Shown: piece after piece, positions 9,208 through 18,250 of the stretch | How the letters are laid out: the number at the start of each line of letters is the position of its first letter | How positions within the stretch are numbered: the first letter of the stretch is position 1 | DNA from: Azospirillum sp. SYSU D00513 | GTDB lineage: Bacteria; Pseudomonadota; Alphaproteobacteria; Azospirillales; Azospirillaceae | Assembly: GCF_017356015.1 (NCBI RefSeq) | Contig: NZ_JAFIQV010000031.1 | Coordinates: 32,216 to 96,215 of the forward strand | DNA: 64,000 bases | Direction of reading: 5' to 3' | Notes under the pieces: model-generated | The model's database searches: none | Told to the model about the DNA's origin: nothing | What the model saw: the letters and a program-made list of their open reading frames with translations, nothing else | Position numbers and translations under genes: made by a program

Positions 9208-12200
9208 GGAGACGCACTCCCTCGGGGTCGAAGAACACGGGCTTGGTGACGGTGCACTTGACGATGCGCCCGCCGTCGAGCGGGGCGTAAACGGCCTGGT
9301 CGAGACGGTTGGTGCCGTTCTTGATCAGCGCCAGCGCGAAGGACCGGCCGAGCGTCTCGCTGTAGTAGCTCGACGTGACGTGGCCCAGCATCGGGATGGG
9401 CGTGCGGTTGTCCGCATCCTCGACGATCTGCGCGCCCTCCTGCAGGACGAAGGCCGGATCCTCCGGCAGCAGCCCGACGAGCTGCTTGCGGCCGTCGTCC
9501 ACGGCGCCGGGGCGCGCGTAGGAGCGCTTGCCGACGAAGTCCTTCTTCTGCTTGGAGACGATCCAGTCCATGCCCAGATCGAAGGGCGTGACCGTGCCGT
9601 CCGTCTCCTGCCCGACGATGATGTAGCCCTTCTCGGCGCGCAGCACGTGCATCGTCTCGGTGCCGTAGGGGGTGATGTCGTACCTGGCGCCGACCCGCAT
9701 CATCTCGCGCCAGACATGCAGGGCCTGGTGCGAGGGGACGTTGATCTCGTAGGACAGTTCGCCCGTGAAGCTGATGCGGAAGATGCGCGCCGGGACGCCG
9801 GCCACCACGGCCTCCTTCATGGACATGAAGGGGAAGGCCTCCGCCGACAGGTCCAGATCCGGGGCGAGTGCCGCCACCACCTCGCGGGCCTTCGGGCCGG
9901 CGATGGAGGCGGTGGACCACTGCTCCGTCACCGAGGTCAGGTAGACCTTCAGCTCCGGCCATTCGGTCTGGAGATACTCCTCCAGCCAGTCCAGCACCTT
10001 GGCGGCGTTGCCGGTGGTGGTGGTCATGATGAAGTGGTTGGGGCCGAGGCGCGTGGTCACGCCGTCGTCCATGATCATCCCGTCTTCCTTGCACATGACG
10101 CCGTAGCGGCAGCGGCCGATGTCCAGCTTCAGCCAGGCATTGGTGTACATGCGGTTCAGGAAGGTCGCGGCGTCGGGACCCTGGATGTCGATCTTGCCGA
10201 GCGTGCTGGCGTCCAGCACGCCGACGCTCGTCCGCACGGCGCGGCACTCGCGGCGGACGGCCTCCTCCATGGTCTCGGCCCCGCGCGGGAAGTACCAGGG
10301 GCGCTTCCACTGGCCGACATCCTCGAACACCGCGCCCTGCTCGACGTGCCAGGCGTGGATCGGGGTGACGCGGGCCACGTCGGCCAGCTCGCCCACGTCG
10401 CGGCCGGCGATGGTGCCGTAGGTCAGCGGCGTGTAGGGCGGGCGGAAAGTCGTGGTGCCGACCTGCGGGATCGGCGAGGCCAGCGACTTGGCGAGGATGG
10501 CCAGGGCATTGACGTTGGACGTCTTGCCCTGGTCGGTGCCCATGCCGGTCGTGGTGTAGCGCTTCAGATGCTCGACCGACTGGTAGCCCTCGCGGGACGC
10601 CAGCAGCACGTCGGCGGCGGTCACGTCGTTCTGGTAATCGACGAAATGCTTGCCCTTCTGGCCGACCGGCTTCTTGCCCGGCACGATCCACAGCGGGCGG
10701 AGCGGCTGCTCCTCCAGCGCCTCGGCCGTCGGGACACGGGCCGGCTCGGCGGCATCCAGCCCGGCGGCGGCCAGGGCGGCGCGCCCGGCCTCGGCCCCCT
10801 CGGCGAGGCAGGCCGGCAGGGCGAAGCTGCCCTTGCAGGCGCCGGCCGACCGCTCGGCCTGGACCGACAGGTTCGGCACGAAGGCGGCGAGCGCCTCGTC
10901 GTAGCGCAGCTTGCCCATGGACTGGGAGAAGAGATGGACCGCCGGATTCCAGCCGCCGGACATGGCGATCAGGTCGCAGGCGATGCTCTCCGCCGGGCCG
11001 GTGACCGTCTCGCCGTCGGCGGCCAGCGCCTGCACCTGGACGCCGCGCACCTTCTTGCCGCCCTCCACCTCGGAGATGGCCGAGTTGGTGATGATGCGGA
11101 TGCCCTGCGCGCGGGCCTTGCGCGCCAGCGGCCCGTCGACCGACTTGCGCAGGTCGATGATGGCCGGGACGGCGGCGCCGGAATCATGCAGGTCGAGGGC
11201 CGCCTGGTAGGCGCTGTCGTTGTTGGTGAAGACCACGACGCGGCGGCCCGGCAGGACGCCAAACTGGTTGACGTAGGTCCGGGCAGCACCCGCCAGCATC
11301 ACGCCCGGACGGTCGTTGTCGGCGAAGACCAGCGGACGCTCGTGCGAGCCGGTCGCCAGGACGACCTGCGCCGCGCGCACCTTCCACAGCCGCTGGCGGG
11401 AAACGCCCGGCTTGGAACCGCGCGGGAGGTGGTCGGTGCGGCGCTCGGCCATGACGAGGTAATTGTGGTCGAAGTAGCCGGTCACCGTGGTGCGCGGCAG
11501 CAGCGTGACCTCGGGATGGGAGCGCAGCTCGGCTTCCGCCTTGGCGACCCATTCCAGCGCCGGCATGCCGTCGATGGTCTCGCCCCGGCTGCCGAGCAGC
11601 GAGCCGCCGAAGCGGGGCTGCTCGTCCGCCAGGATCACGCGGGCGCCGCCGCGCGCCGCCTCCAGCGCCGCGGCCAGGCCGGCCGGGCCGGCGCCGACCA
11701 CCAGCACCTCGCAGTGGGCGTGCATCTTGTCGTAGATGTCCGGGTCGGCCTCCTGCGGCGACTTGCCGAGGCCGGCGGCGCGGCGGATGATCGGCTCGTA
11801 GACCCGCATCCACATGCTCTGCGGGTGCATGAAGGTCTTGTAGTAGAAGCCGGCGACGAAGATCTTCGAGAACAGGTTGTTGACGGCCCCGACGTCGAAC
11901 TCGACGCTCGGCCAGGCGTTCTGGCTCGACGCCGTCAGTCCCTCGTAGATCTCGATCTGGGTGGCGCGCAGGTTCGGCTCGGTGTGGGCGCCGCGCTCCA
12001 GCTGGATCAGCGCGTTCGGCTCCTCCGAGCCGGCGGACAGGATGCCGCGCGGCCGATGGTACTTGAAGCTGCGGCCGACCAGATGGACGCCGTTGGCGAG
12101 CAGCGCCGAGGCCAGCGTGTCGCCGGCATGCCCCTGGTAGCTCTTGCCGTTGAAGGTGAAGCTGATGGTCTTGGAGCGGTCGACCGTGCCGCCGGTGGGG

Positions 12201-12220
12201 GTGCGGTGCGTGTTGGTCAT
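9200..12220 (-). CDS. soxA: Sarcosine oxidase alpha subunit
   Basis: The 1006-residue alpha subunit contains an N-terminal 2Fe-2S-ferredoxin-like domain without cluster cysteines (FTFNGKSYQGHAGDTLASAL), then an NAD-binding Rossmann fold near 171-200 (VLVVGAGPAGLAAALEA), and a C-terminal GcvT-like THF domain from about 600 that receives the methylene group. Length and domain order match heterotetrameric sarcosine oxidase. The ATG at 12220 overlaps the soxD stop. It acts with the soxB, soxD and soxG products in the cytoplasm. Confidence 0.95.
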   Translation of the reverse strand: MTNTHRTPTGGTVDRSKTISFTFNGKSYQGHAGDTLASALLANGVHLVGRSFKYHRPRGILSAGSEEPNALIQLERGAHTEPNLRATQIEIYEGLTASSQNAWPSVEFDVGAVNNLFSKIFVAGFYYKTFMHPQSMWMRVYEPIIRRAAGLGKSPQEADPDIYDKMHAHCEVLVVGAGPAGLAAALEAARGGARVILADEQPRFGGSLLGSRGETIDGMPALEWVAKAEAELRSHPEVTLLPRTTVTGYFDHNYLVMAERRTDHLPRGSKPGVSRQRLWKVRAAQVVLATGSHERPLVFADNDRPGVMLAGAARTYVNQFGVLPGRRVVVFTNNDSAYQAALDLHDSGAAVPAIIDLRKSVDGPLARKARAQGIRIITNSAISEVEGGKKVRGVQVQALAADGETVTGPAESIACDLIAMSGGWNPAVHLFSQSMGKLRYDEALAAFVPNLSVQAERSAGACKGSFALPACLAEGAEAGRAALAAAGLDAAEPARVPTAEALEEQPLRPLWIVPGKKPVGQKGKHFVDYQNDVTAADVLLASREGYQSVEHLKRYTTTGMGTDQGKTSNVNALAILAKSLASPIPQVGTTTFRPPYTPLTYGTIAGRDVGELADVARVTPIHAWHVEQGAVFEDVGQWKRPWYFPRGAETMEEAVRRECRAVRTSVGVLDASTLGKIDIQGPDAATFLNRMYTNAWLKLDIGRCRYGVMCKEDGMIMDDGVTTRLGPNHFIMTTTTGNAAKVLDWLEEYLQTEWPELKVYLTSVTEQWSTASIAGPKAREVVAALAPDLDLSAEAFPFMSMKEAVVAGVPARIFRISFTGELSYEINVPSHQALHVWREMMRVGARYDITPYGTETMHVLRAEKGYIIVGQETDGTVTPFDLGMDWIVSKQKKDFVGKRSYARPGAVDDGRKQLVGLLPEDPAFVLQEGAQIVEDADNRTPIPMLGHVTSSYYSETLGRSFALALIKNGTNRLDQAVYAPLDGGRIVKCTVTKPVFFDPEGVRLHG

Positions 12221-12555
12221 GACCGGGCGCCCTTCTGGCTGGAAGCCGGCGCGGCGTCACCGTTCGCGGCCTCGATGTCTTGCACGGGCTGCGGCGCCGA
12301 GGCCGGCGGATAGACGTTCAGGATCTGGTGGGTGACGGTGTGCCGCTCGACGTTGAACCAGCGGCGGCAGCCGTGGCTGTGCACCCAGCGCTCCTTGTGC
12401 GCGCCCTTCGGGTTGGTGCGCATGAAGAGGAAATCGGCCCACTGCTCGTCGGTCAGGGCCGAGGGGTCGGCCGGGCGGACGCGGTGGGCCTCGCCGCCGT
12501 AGGAGAATTCGGTCTCGTCGCGGGGACCGCACCAGGGGCAATTGATGAGAAGCAT
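12217..12555 (-). CDS. soxD: Sarcosine oxidase delta subunit
   Basis: This 112-residue subunit binds zinc. The ligands known from the family, Cys6, Cys9, His59 and Cys63, are all present (INCPWCG at the N-terminus; WVHSHGCRRWFN in the middle). Its overlap with soxA and the 46-nt spacing from soxB place it second in the soxBDAG operon. The C-terminal 25 residues are low-complexity Ala/Pro-rich sequence. Confidence 0.94.
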   Translation of the reverse strand: MLLINCPWCGPRDETEFSYGGEAHRVRPADPSALTDEQWADFLFMRTNPKGAHKERWVHSHGCRRWFNVERHTVTHQILNVYPPASAPQPVQDIEAANGDAAPASSQKGARS

Positions 12556-12601
12556 GCCGAGTACTCCGGGACTGGGCCGAATGTCTTAGTGGGCGAAGGT
12601 T

Positions 12602-13852
12602 TCAGTGAGCAACGGCGGCGGCGCCATGCTCGTCGATCAGGTTGCCCGACGTGAAGCGGTCGAGCGCGAAGGGTGCGTTCAGCGCGTGCGGCTGGCCGGT
12701 CGCGATGGTGTGGGCGAAGACCCAGCCCGAGCCCGGCGTCGCCTTGAAGCCGCCGGTGCCCCAGCCGCAGTTGATGAAGAGGTTCTCCACCGGGGTCTTG
12801 CCGATGATCGGGCTGGCGTCCGGGCAGACGTCCACGATGCCGCCCCACTGGCGCAGCATGCGCAGGCGGCTGAACATCGGGAACAGCTCCAGAAGCGCGC
12901 CCATCTGGTGCTCGATCATGTGGAAGCTGCCGCGCTGGCCGTAGCTGTGGAAGGCATCGATGCCGGCGCCGATCACCAGCTCGCCCTTGTCGGACTGGCT
13001 GACATAGACGTGGACGGCGTTTGACATGACGACCGTGTCGAGGATCGGCTTCACCGGCTCCGACACGAGCGCCTGGAGCGGGTGGCTCTCCACCGGCAGG
13101 CGGAAGTCGGCCATGGCGGCGAGCACGCTGGAATGGCCGGCGGTGACGATGCCGACCTTTTTGGCGCCGATGAAGCCCTTGGTCGTCTCGACGCCGACCA
13201 CGCGGCCGCCCAGCCGGCGGATGCCCGTGACCTCGCAGTTCTGGATGATGTCCACGCCGCGCGCGCTGGCGGCGCGGGCGTAGCCCCAGGCCACCGCGTC
13301 GTGACGGGCGGTGCCGCCGCGGCGCTGGAGCGTGGCGCCCATGATCGGGTAGCGGACGTTCTGGTCGATGTTGATGGCCGGAACGAACTCCTTCACCTGC
13401 TCCTTCGTCATCCACTCGCTGTCGATGCCGTTCAGGCGCAGCGCGTTGACGCGGCGCATGCCCTCGCGCACGTCATGGAGATTGTGGGCGAGGTTCATGA
13501 CGCCGCGCTGGCTGAACATGATGTTGTAGTTCAGCTCCTGGCTCAGCCCCTCATAGAGCTTGAGCGACTTCTCATAGAGCGCCGAACTCTCGTCCCACAG
13601 GTAGTTGGAGCGGATGATGGTCGTGTTGCGGCCGGTGTTGCCGCCGCCGAGCCAGCCCTTCTCGATCACGGCCACGTTGGTGATGCCGTGTTCCTTGGCG
13701 AGATAGTAGGCCGTCGCGAGGCCGTGCCCGCCGCCGCCGATGACGATCACGTCGTAGGACGCCTTCGGCGCCGCGTCGCGCCAGGCCCGGTCCCACTCCT
13801 GGTGGTTCGAGAAGGCGTTCTTGATCAGGGAAAATACGGAATAGGTCGACAT
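12602..13852 (-). CDS. soxB: Sarcosine oxidase beta subunit
   Basis: SoxB is the FAD-containing catalytic subunit (416 residues). The dinucleotide motif is VIVIGGGGHGLATAYYLAKEHG at about 35-56, given here only by its key residues GGGGHG (39-44). His184 in RGGTARHDAVAW aligns with the covalent-FMN histidine of the family, and the C-terminal CGWGTGGFKATPGSG flavin loop is intact. It is the first gene of soxBDAG. The upstream 289-nt gap has one GCAACAG at 13913-13919, one mismatch from the dgcA operator half-site, but without a partner at 21 bp. Confidence 0.95.
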   Translation of the reverse strand: MSTYSVFSLIKNAFSNHQEWDRAWRDAAPKASYDVIVIGGGGHGLATAYYLAKEHGITNVAVIEKGWLGGGNTGRNTTIIRSNYLWDESSALYEKSLKLYEGLSQELNYNIMFSQRGVMNLAHNLHDVREGMRRVNALRLNGIDSEWMTKEQVKEFVPAINIDQNVRYPIMGATLQRRGGTARHDAVAWGYARAASARGVDIIQNCEVTGIRRLGGRVVGVETTKGFIGAKKVGIVTAGHSSVLAAMADFRLPVESHPLQALVSEPVKPILDTVVMSNAVHVYVSQSDKGELVIGAGIDAFHSYGQRGSFHMIEHQMGALLELFPMFSRLRMLRQWGGIVDVCPDASPIIGKTPVENLFINCGWGTGGFKATPGSGWVFAHTIATGQPHALNAPFALDRFTSGNLIDEHGAAAVAH

Positions 13853-14033
13853 GACAGCCTCGCCCTTCTGATGGGATCAGAGTGCCTGCGGAGGGCGGGG
13901 CCTGCATAGAACGCAACAGCCTTTGTGATTGAACGAATCCGACATCGCCGAACGGCCGAGCTTCCGTCAGGTCAAGGCATGGCCCCGTTTCCGCCGGGAC
14001 AGGCCTATGGCGGATCGGTTCAGCGCTGTTGGA

Positions 14034-14079
14034 ACAAAAAGAAGCGCCCTCCCGCCGGAGCGGTCCGGCGGGAGGGCGC
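14034..14079 (-). terminator. Rho-independent terminator of the chemoreceptor gene
   Basis: A perfect 16-bp stem (GCGCCCTCCCGCCGGA at 14044-14059 and its complement at 14064-14079) with a 4-nt loop is followed on the minus strand by TTCTTTTTG. It lies about 60 nt after the chemoreceptor stop. The rest of the gap up to soxB at 13852 shows no gene. Confidence 0.88.
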
Positions 14080-14141
14080 GAGCCGTGGACGAAAGCTCGT
14101 ACGGGCGACAGGTCGTGCGAGCAGCCGTTGCCGGATGTCGG

Positions 14142-15818
14142 TCACACGCGGTAGTAGCGCACCGCCTCGACAAGCCCCTGGCCGAGGTCGTTGAGACTGG
14201 TGGCCGCACCCTCGAGCTGCCGGGTGCCTGCGGCGGTCTGGCTGCCGGCGGAGCGGATGTTCTGGAGCGCCTGGGTGACCTGCTCCAGCCCGATCTGCTG
14301 CTGGTTGGTTCCGGTGACGATCTGCTGGAAGGCGATGACGCTTTCCTGGATGCTTCCGGCCATGTCGCGGATGGTGCCCTGGGCGGCGTCGGTCTGGCGC
14401 TTGCCGGCGGCCACGCGCTTGACCGCTTCCTCGGTCAGCATGACCGAGCTGTTGATGCCGTGCTGGATCTCGCTGAGGTTGGAGCGGACCTGGACCGTGG
14501 CCTCCTTGGACTGGTCGGCCAGGCTCTTGATCTCGGCCGCCACGATGGCGAAGGTCCGGCCATGCTCGCCGGCGGCCGCCGCCTCAATGGCGGCGTTGAG
14601 CGCCAGCAGGTGGCAGCGCTCGGCGATGTCGTTGACCGTCACGATGATCTCGCCGATGGCCTGGGTGCGCTCGGACAGGATCACGATGTTCTCCGCCACG
14701 GCTTCCGCCTGCTCGCGGATCGCGTCCATGGCCGTGTTGGTGTCCTCCACCGCCTTCAGCCCCGTCTCGCTTGTCGCCGACGCCGTCTGCGCGCTCGCCG
14801 ACACCTCGCGGGCGCGGCGGCTGATCTGCGCGCCGGACTCCGTGATCTCGCTCAAGGTCGCCGTCGTCTCCTCCACGGCGGCGAGCTGCTGCGACACGCT
14901 GGCCGCCTGCTGCTGGGTGGAGGCGCGGATCTGCGCGGTGGCCGCGTGCATGCTTTCCGCGGTCGCCCGTGTGGTGGTGGCGACGGCGCGCAGCTTGGCG
15001 GTCATGTCGTTGAGGTCGCGGCCGAGCATCGCCAGCTCGTCGTCGCCGTCCACCTCGAGGCTCCGGGTCAGGTCGCCCTCCTTCACACGGGCCGCGAGGC
15101 TGACGGCTTCGCGCAGCCGCGCTGTGATCGAGCGGCTGGTGAGGACCGCGATCAGGGTGGCGACCGCGACCGCCACGAGGCTCGCGAGGATGGCGGAGCG
15201 GATCACCTCGTCATGGATCCGGCGGATGTTCTCCTCGCCGGCCCGTGCGAGCTGCCGGGTGATGGCGCTGCCGGCCTCGATGTTCGCATCGATGATCTCG
15301 CGCAGGGAGTCGAGCCGGGGCTGGAGCCCGCGCGCCTCGGCGTCGCGCCCCTGCAGGAGGAGGTCGAACAGAGTGGCGGCCTCCCGCTGGACGCTCTGGA
15401 AGGCATCGCCGAGGGTGCCGGCGCGCCGGACCAGCTCCGTCCAGAGCCCCGCCCGCTCCTCCGAGACACGCAGGTCGGCGCTTTCCTGCGCGAGGGAATG
15501 AAGCCGCGTCACCGCCACCCTCACCCGTTCGGCCTCCTCCAGATAAGCGCGGCGGAAGGGTTCAATGTCGGCGGAGCGCCCTTCCGCCCGCGCGATGACC
15601 GTCTCGGTGATGGCGCGCTCGCGGCTGCTGCGCAGGTCCGACTGAAGGACGGCGATTTCCTTCAGCAGCTCGGTGGCTTGCACGTCGTGCTGGGAAACGA
15701 CGGTGACGAGGGTCAGGGCGTCGTCCACCTTGCGCGATTCATAGAACAGGGGAAGAAGAACCAGGAGACACATGACGCCGAAGCCGGCGCCCAGCTTGTG
15801 CGCGATCTTCACGACCAA
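14142..15818 (-). CDS. Methyl-accepting chemotaxis protein
   Basis: This 558-residue transmembrane chemoreceptor has a TM helix at about 9-25, a periplasmic four-helix-type sensor of about 180 residues, a second TM at about 208-228, a HAMP domain and a cytoplasmic signalling domain. The hairpin tip around IAERCHLLALNAAIEAAAAG is the CheW/CheA contact. The tip has Cys-His where the usual sequence is Thr-Asn or Ser-Asn, and no C-terminal CheR-tether pentapeptide is present. It sits between soxBDAG and the regulators, so it may sense a betaine-type compound. That ligand is a guess from context. Confidence 0.93.
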   Translation of the reverse strand: MVVKIAHKLGAGFGVMCLLVLLPLFYESRKVDDALTLVTVVSQHDVQATELLKEIAVLQSDLRSSRERAITETVIARAEGRSADIEPFRRAYLEEAERVRVAVTRLHSLAQESADLRVSEERAGLWTELVRRAGTLGDAFQSVQREAATLFDLLLQGRDAEARGLQPRLDSLREIIDANIEAGSAITRQLARAGEENIRRIHDEVIRSAILASLVAVAVATLIAVLTSRSITARLREAVSLAARVKEGDLTRSLEVDGDDELAMLGRDLNDMTAKLRAVATTTRATAESMHAATAQIRASTQQQAASVSQQLAAVEETTATLSEITESGAQISRRAREVSASAQTASATSETGLKAVEDTNTAMDAIREQAEAVAENIVILSERTQAIGEIIVTVNDIAERCHLLALNAAIEAAAAGEHGRTFAIVAAEIKSLADQSKEATVQVRSNLSEIQHGINSSVMLTEEAVKRVAAGKRQTDAAQGTIRDMAGSIQESVIAFQQIVTGTNQQQIGLEQVTQALQNIRSAGSQTAAGTRQLEGAATSLNDLGQGLVEAVRYYRV

Positions 15819-15893
15819 CCTCTTTTTCCCGCCGAAGGCGCCTCTTTTAGCACTCCTTGGCGCGGTCCACCACGGCAGAGGCCACGCTTTCCG

Positions 15894-17000
15894 TCAGTCG
15901 AAGAGGCGGCGGTCCGGCGGCAGCACATCGCGGGCCAGCCACAGCGCCTCGACCGGCGGGGTCTCCACGCCGCCGCCGCCGGGCTGGCGCGCGTCGGACG
16001 GACTGAAGCCGTAGAAATCCCGGAACTGGCGGGAGAAATGGGCGCAGTCGGCGAAGCCCGCCTCCAGCGCGATGGCGGTGACGGAGCGCGAGGAGTTCTT
16101 CAGCATCCACAGGCCGTAGCGCAGCCTCAGCGCCCTGTAGAAGGCGGCGGGGCTCATGCCGGTGGAGGCGTGGAACAGCCGCTCGAACTGGCGGCTGCTG
16201 ACGTTGAGCCGGCGGGCGATCTCCTCGATGGCCAGCGGGTCGTTCAGGTGCTGTTCCATGAGCAGCGCCGCCCGGCGCACCCGCTCGTCGGTGATCTCGC
16301 CCCGGCCGGTCTCGCCGGCGACGGCGGCCACGGCAGGCTGGGGCTGCGGCTCGCTGGCGGGGCGGGCGCGCTCGATCTGCATGATGTGCATGGACTTCTG
16401 GGCGGCGGCGCGGCCCAGATGCCGTTCGATGAGATAGGCGGCGAGGTCCACCACGCCCGACCCGCCGGAACAGGTGATGCGGTCGCGGTCCACGGCGTAG
16501 AGCTGGTCGGCGACCGGCGTCAGGTCGGGGAACTCCTCCACGAAGTCGCGGTAATGGTACCAGCTGACGCAGCAGCGCCGCCCCTTCATGAGCCCGACGC
16601 GGCTCAGCACGAAGCTGCCCGTGCAGACGCCGACGAGCGTGACCCCCGCCTCGTCCGCCCGCCGCAGATAGGCGACGGCCTCGGCGTCGAGCTGCGGCCC
16701 GCGGTTCAGCAGACCGCCGACCACCACGATGTAGTCGAAGCCCTTCGGGTCCTCGAACCCGGTCCAGCGGGCGACCGGCACGCCGCAGCTCGACATCACC
16801 GGCTCCGGCTTCGTGCCCATGATGGTCCAGCGGCAGCGGATCGGGCGGCTGCCGTCGCCGTCGTCGGCGGCCAGCCGCAGCGCGTCCAGGAAGCTGGACA
16901 GCGCCGTCAGCGTGAAGTTGTTGGTCAGGATGAAGCCGACCGACAGGCCGGCCCTGGCGGGGGCGCCGTCAGAACGCGCCGAGACCGTCACGCTCGCCAT
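15894..17000 (-). CDS. GlxA/GbdR-class transcriptional regulator (DJ-1/PfpI + AraC)
   Basis: The N-terminal half is a DJ-1/PfpI-like domain (nucleophile-elbow region VGVCTGSFVLSRVGLM). The C-terminal AraC-type double HTH runs from about IEEIARRLNVSSRQFERLFH to HFSRQFRDFYGFSPS. This architecture is shared by GbdR, SouR and CdhR, which regulate betaine, sarcosine and carnitine catabolism in Pseudomonas. The ATG at 17000 is preferred over the in-frame ATG at 17048. Its 5' end overlaps the upstream regulator by about 32 nt, so the two are likely co-translated. A SouR-like role is possible from context but not certain. Confidence 0.85.
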   Translation of the reverse strand: MASVTVSARSDGAPARAGLSVGFILTNNFTLTALSSFLDALRLAADDGDGSRPIRCRWTIMGTKPEPVMSSCGVPVARWTGFEDPKGFDYIVVVGGLLNRGPQLDAEAVAYLRRADEAGVTLVGVCTGSFVLSRVGLMKGRRCCVSWYHYRDFVEEFPDLTPVADQLYAVDRDRITCSGGSGVVDLAAYLIERHLGRAAAQKSMHIMQIERARPASEPQPQPAVAAVAGETGRGEITDERVRRAALLMEQHLNDPLAIEEIARRLNVSSRQFERLFHASTGMSPAAFYRALRLRYGLWMLKNSSRSVTAIALEAGFADCAHFSRQFRDFYGFSPSDARQPGGGGVETPPVEALWLARDVLPPDRRLFD

Positions 17001-18075
17001 CCTCCGCTCCACCCGCCACCTCCTCCAGAAGTTCCGTGCCCACGGCACCGTTGCCGCGCGACGGCCGGCGCCGGGCCGGCGCGCCGAAGCCCTCGGACAG
17101 GCCGATCGGCTGGGTGCGGTGGCGGGTCTGGTCGACGCGCGGCGGCACGCCGAAATAATCGCGGTAGCATTTGCTGAAATGGGTGGCCGAGACGAAGCCG
17201 CAGCAGACCGTTACCTCGGTGATCGACATGCGCGTCTGGAACAGCAGCTGCCGCGCCCGCTTCAGCCTCAGCCCCAGGTAATAGCGGGCGGGCGAGCAGT
17301 TCATGAACTTGCGGAACAGCCGCTCCACGTTGCGGCGCGACTGGCCGAGCCGCGAGGAGAGCGTCAGCAGATCGAGCGGCTCCTCGATGTTCTCCTGCAT
17401 CATCAGGATGGCGGCGTGCAGCTCCTCCCGCTCGAAGCCGGGCATGTGCTGGACCGCCGCGTGCTGGCGCACGGCGCCGGGGCGGATCTTGTCGTGCAGC
17501 ATCTGCTCGGCGATGTCGAGCGCCAGCTGCTCGCCGTGGGCCGTGGCGATGCGGTGGAGCATCATGTCGGTCGCCGCCGTGCCGCCCGCGCAGGTGAAGC
17601 GGTTGCGGTCGATGGTGAACAGCTCGCCCGTCGCCTCGATGTCCGGGAAGCTTTCGGAGAAGCCCGCCATGTTCTCCCAATGGATCGTGCAGCGGTAGCC
17701 GTTCAGCAGCCCGGCCCGCGCCAGTATGTGGCTGGCGGTGCAGACCGACCCGAAGGCGGTGCCCTGCGTCGCCCGGCGGCGCAGCCAGCTCAGCACCGGC
17801 TTGTCGTCGTACCAGTGGCCGTCGATGCCGCTGCACACGAGGATGGTGGACAGGGCGGGAGCGTCGGCTAGCCCATGGTCCACCGCGACCTTGATGCCGT
17901 TGCTCGCCTGCTCGGACACGCCGAGTGGCGAGATCAGCACCCAGCGGTAAAGCTCCTTCCCGCTGAGATGGTTGGCGAGGCGCAGGGGCTCGATCGCCGC
18001 CGTGAAGGCGATCATCGAGAATTTCGGCACCAGCAGGAAACCGATCGTTTCCGTCCCAGAAGTCACCGGTACCAT
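16969..18075 (-). CDS. gbdR: GbdR-like transcriptional activator
   Basis: The 368-residue length is close to Pseudomonas GbdR (about 367). The DJ-1/PfpI domain has the SVCTASHILARAGLL elbow and the GGTAATDMMLHRIA block; the AraC-type HTH pair lies at about 230-310. GbdR responds to glycine betaine and dimethylglycine and activates dgc and sox genes. The ATG at 18075 was chosen from family alignment; the longer reading crosses the promoter. Direct GCGACAG repeats at 18188 and 18209 lie 113-140 bp upstream, and an inverted half-site CTGTCGC at 18086-18092 sits just before the start, so autoregulation is plausible. The C-terminal tail of about 40 residues is Arg/Gly/Glu-rich and not conserved. 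Confidence 0.82.
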   Translation of the reverse strand: MVPVTSGTETIGFLLVPKFSMIAFTAAIEPLRLANHLSGKELYRWVLISPLGVSEQASNGIKVAVDHGLADAPALSTILVCSGIDGHWYDDKPVLSWLRRRATQGTAFGSVCTASHILARAGLLNGYRCTIHWENMAGFSESFPDIEATGELFTIDRNRFTCAGGTAATDMMLHRIATAHGEQLALDIAEQMLHDKIRPGAVRQHAAVQHMPGFEREELHAAILMMQENIEEPLDLLTLSSRLGQSRRNVERLFRKFMNCSPARYYLGLRLKRARQLLFQTRMSITEVTVCCGFVSATHFSKCYRDYFGVPPRVDQTRHRTQPIGLSEGFGAPARRRPSRGNGAVGTELLEEVAGGAEDGERDGLGAF

Positions 18076-18187
18076 GGCTCGCCCCCTGTCGCGTCGTGGG
18101 TCACATTGCGCGTCGGCATTCCGGACCCGCGCTGGGGTCCCTATTTTTTTGATCGTACGCCCAATCAATACCCAACACGTGTGATTT

Positions 18188-18215
18188 GCGACAGTCAACC
18201 CACGAATTGCGACAG
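18188..18215. promoter_or_regulatory. Candidate operator upstream of the GbdR-like gene, same as at dgcA
   Basis: GCGACAG occurs at 18188-18194 and 18209-18215, again exactly 21 bp apart and each preceded by TTT or ATT. The orientation toward the controlled minus-strand gene is the same as at dgcA. The combined half-site consensus is WTYGCGACAG. The surrounding 175-nt gap is AT-richer than its neighbours. Confidence 0.6.
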
Positions 18216-18250
18216 CGCCCTGCTTGTTTTTTCCGCAGCTCTCGAATTGC

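Noticed and set aside
8984..12313. 1109-codon plus-strand frame opposite soxA
   Set aside because: It mirrors soxA, which has clear domains and operon context; the frame has no motif of its own.
13913..13945. Possible GCGACAG-type operator before soxB
   Set aside because: Only one half-site with a mismatch (GCAACAG) and no partner at 21 bp.
13929..17177. 1082-codon plus-strand frame over the chemoreceptor and regulator
   Set aside because: Antisense to genes with HAMP, chemoreceptor and AraC motifs; low-complexity composition.
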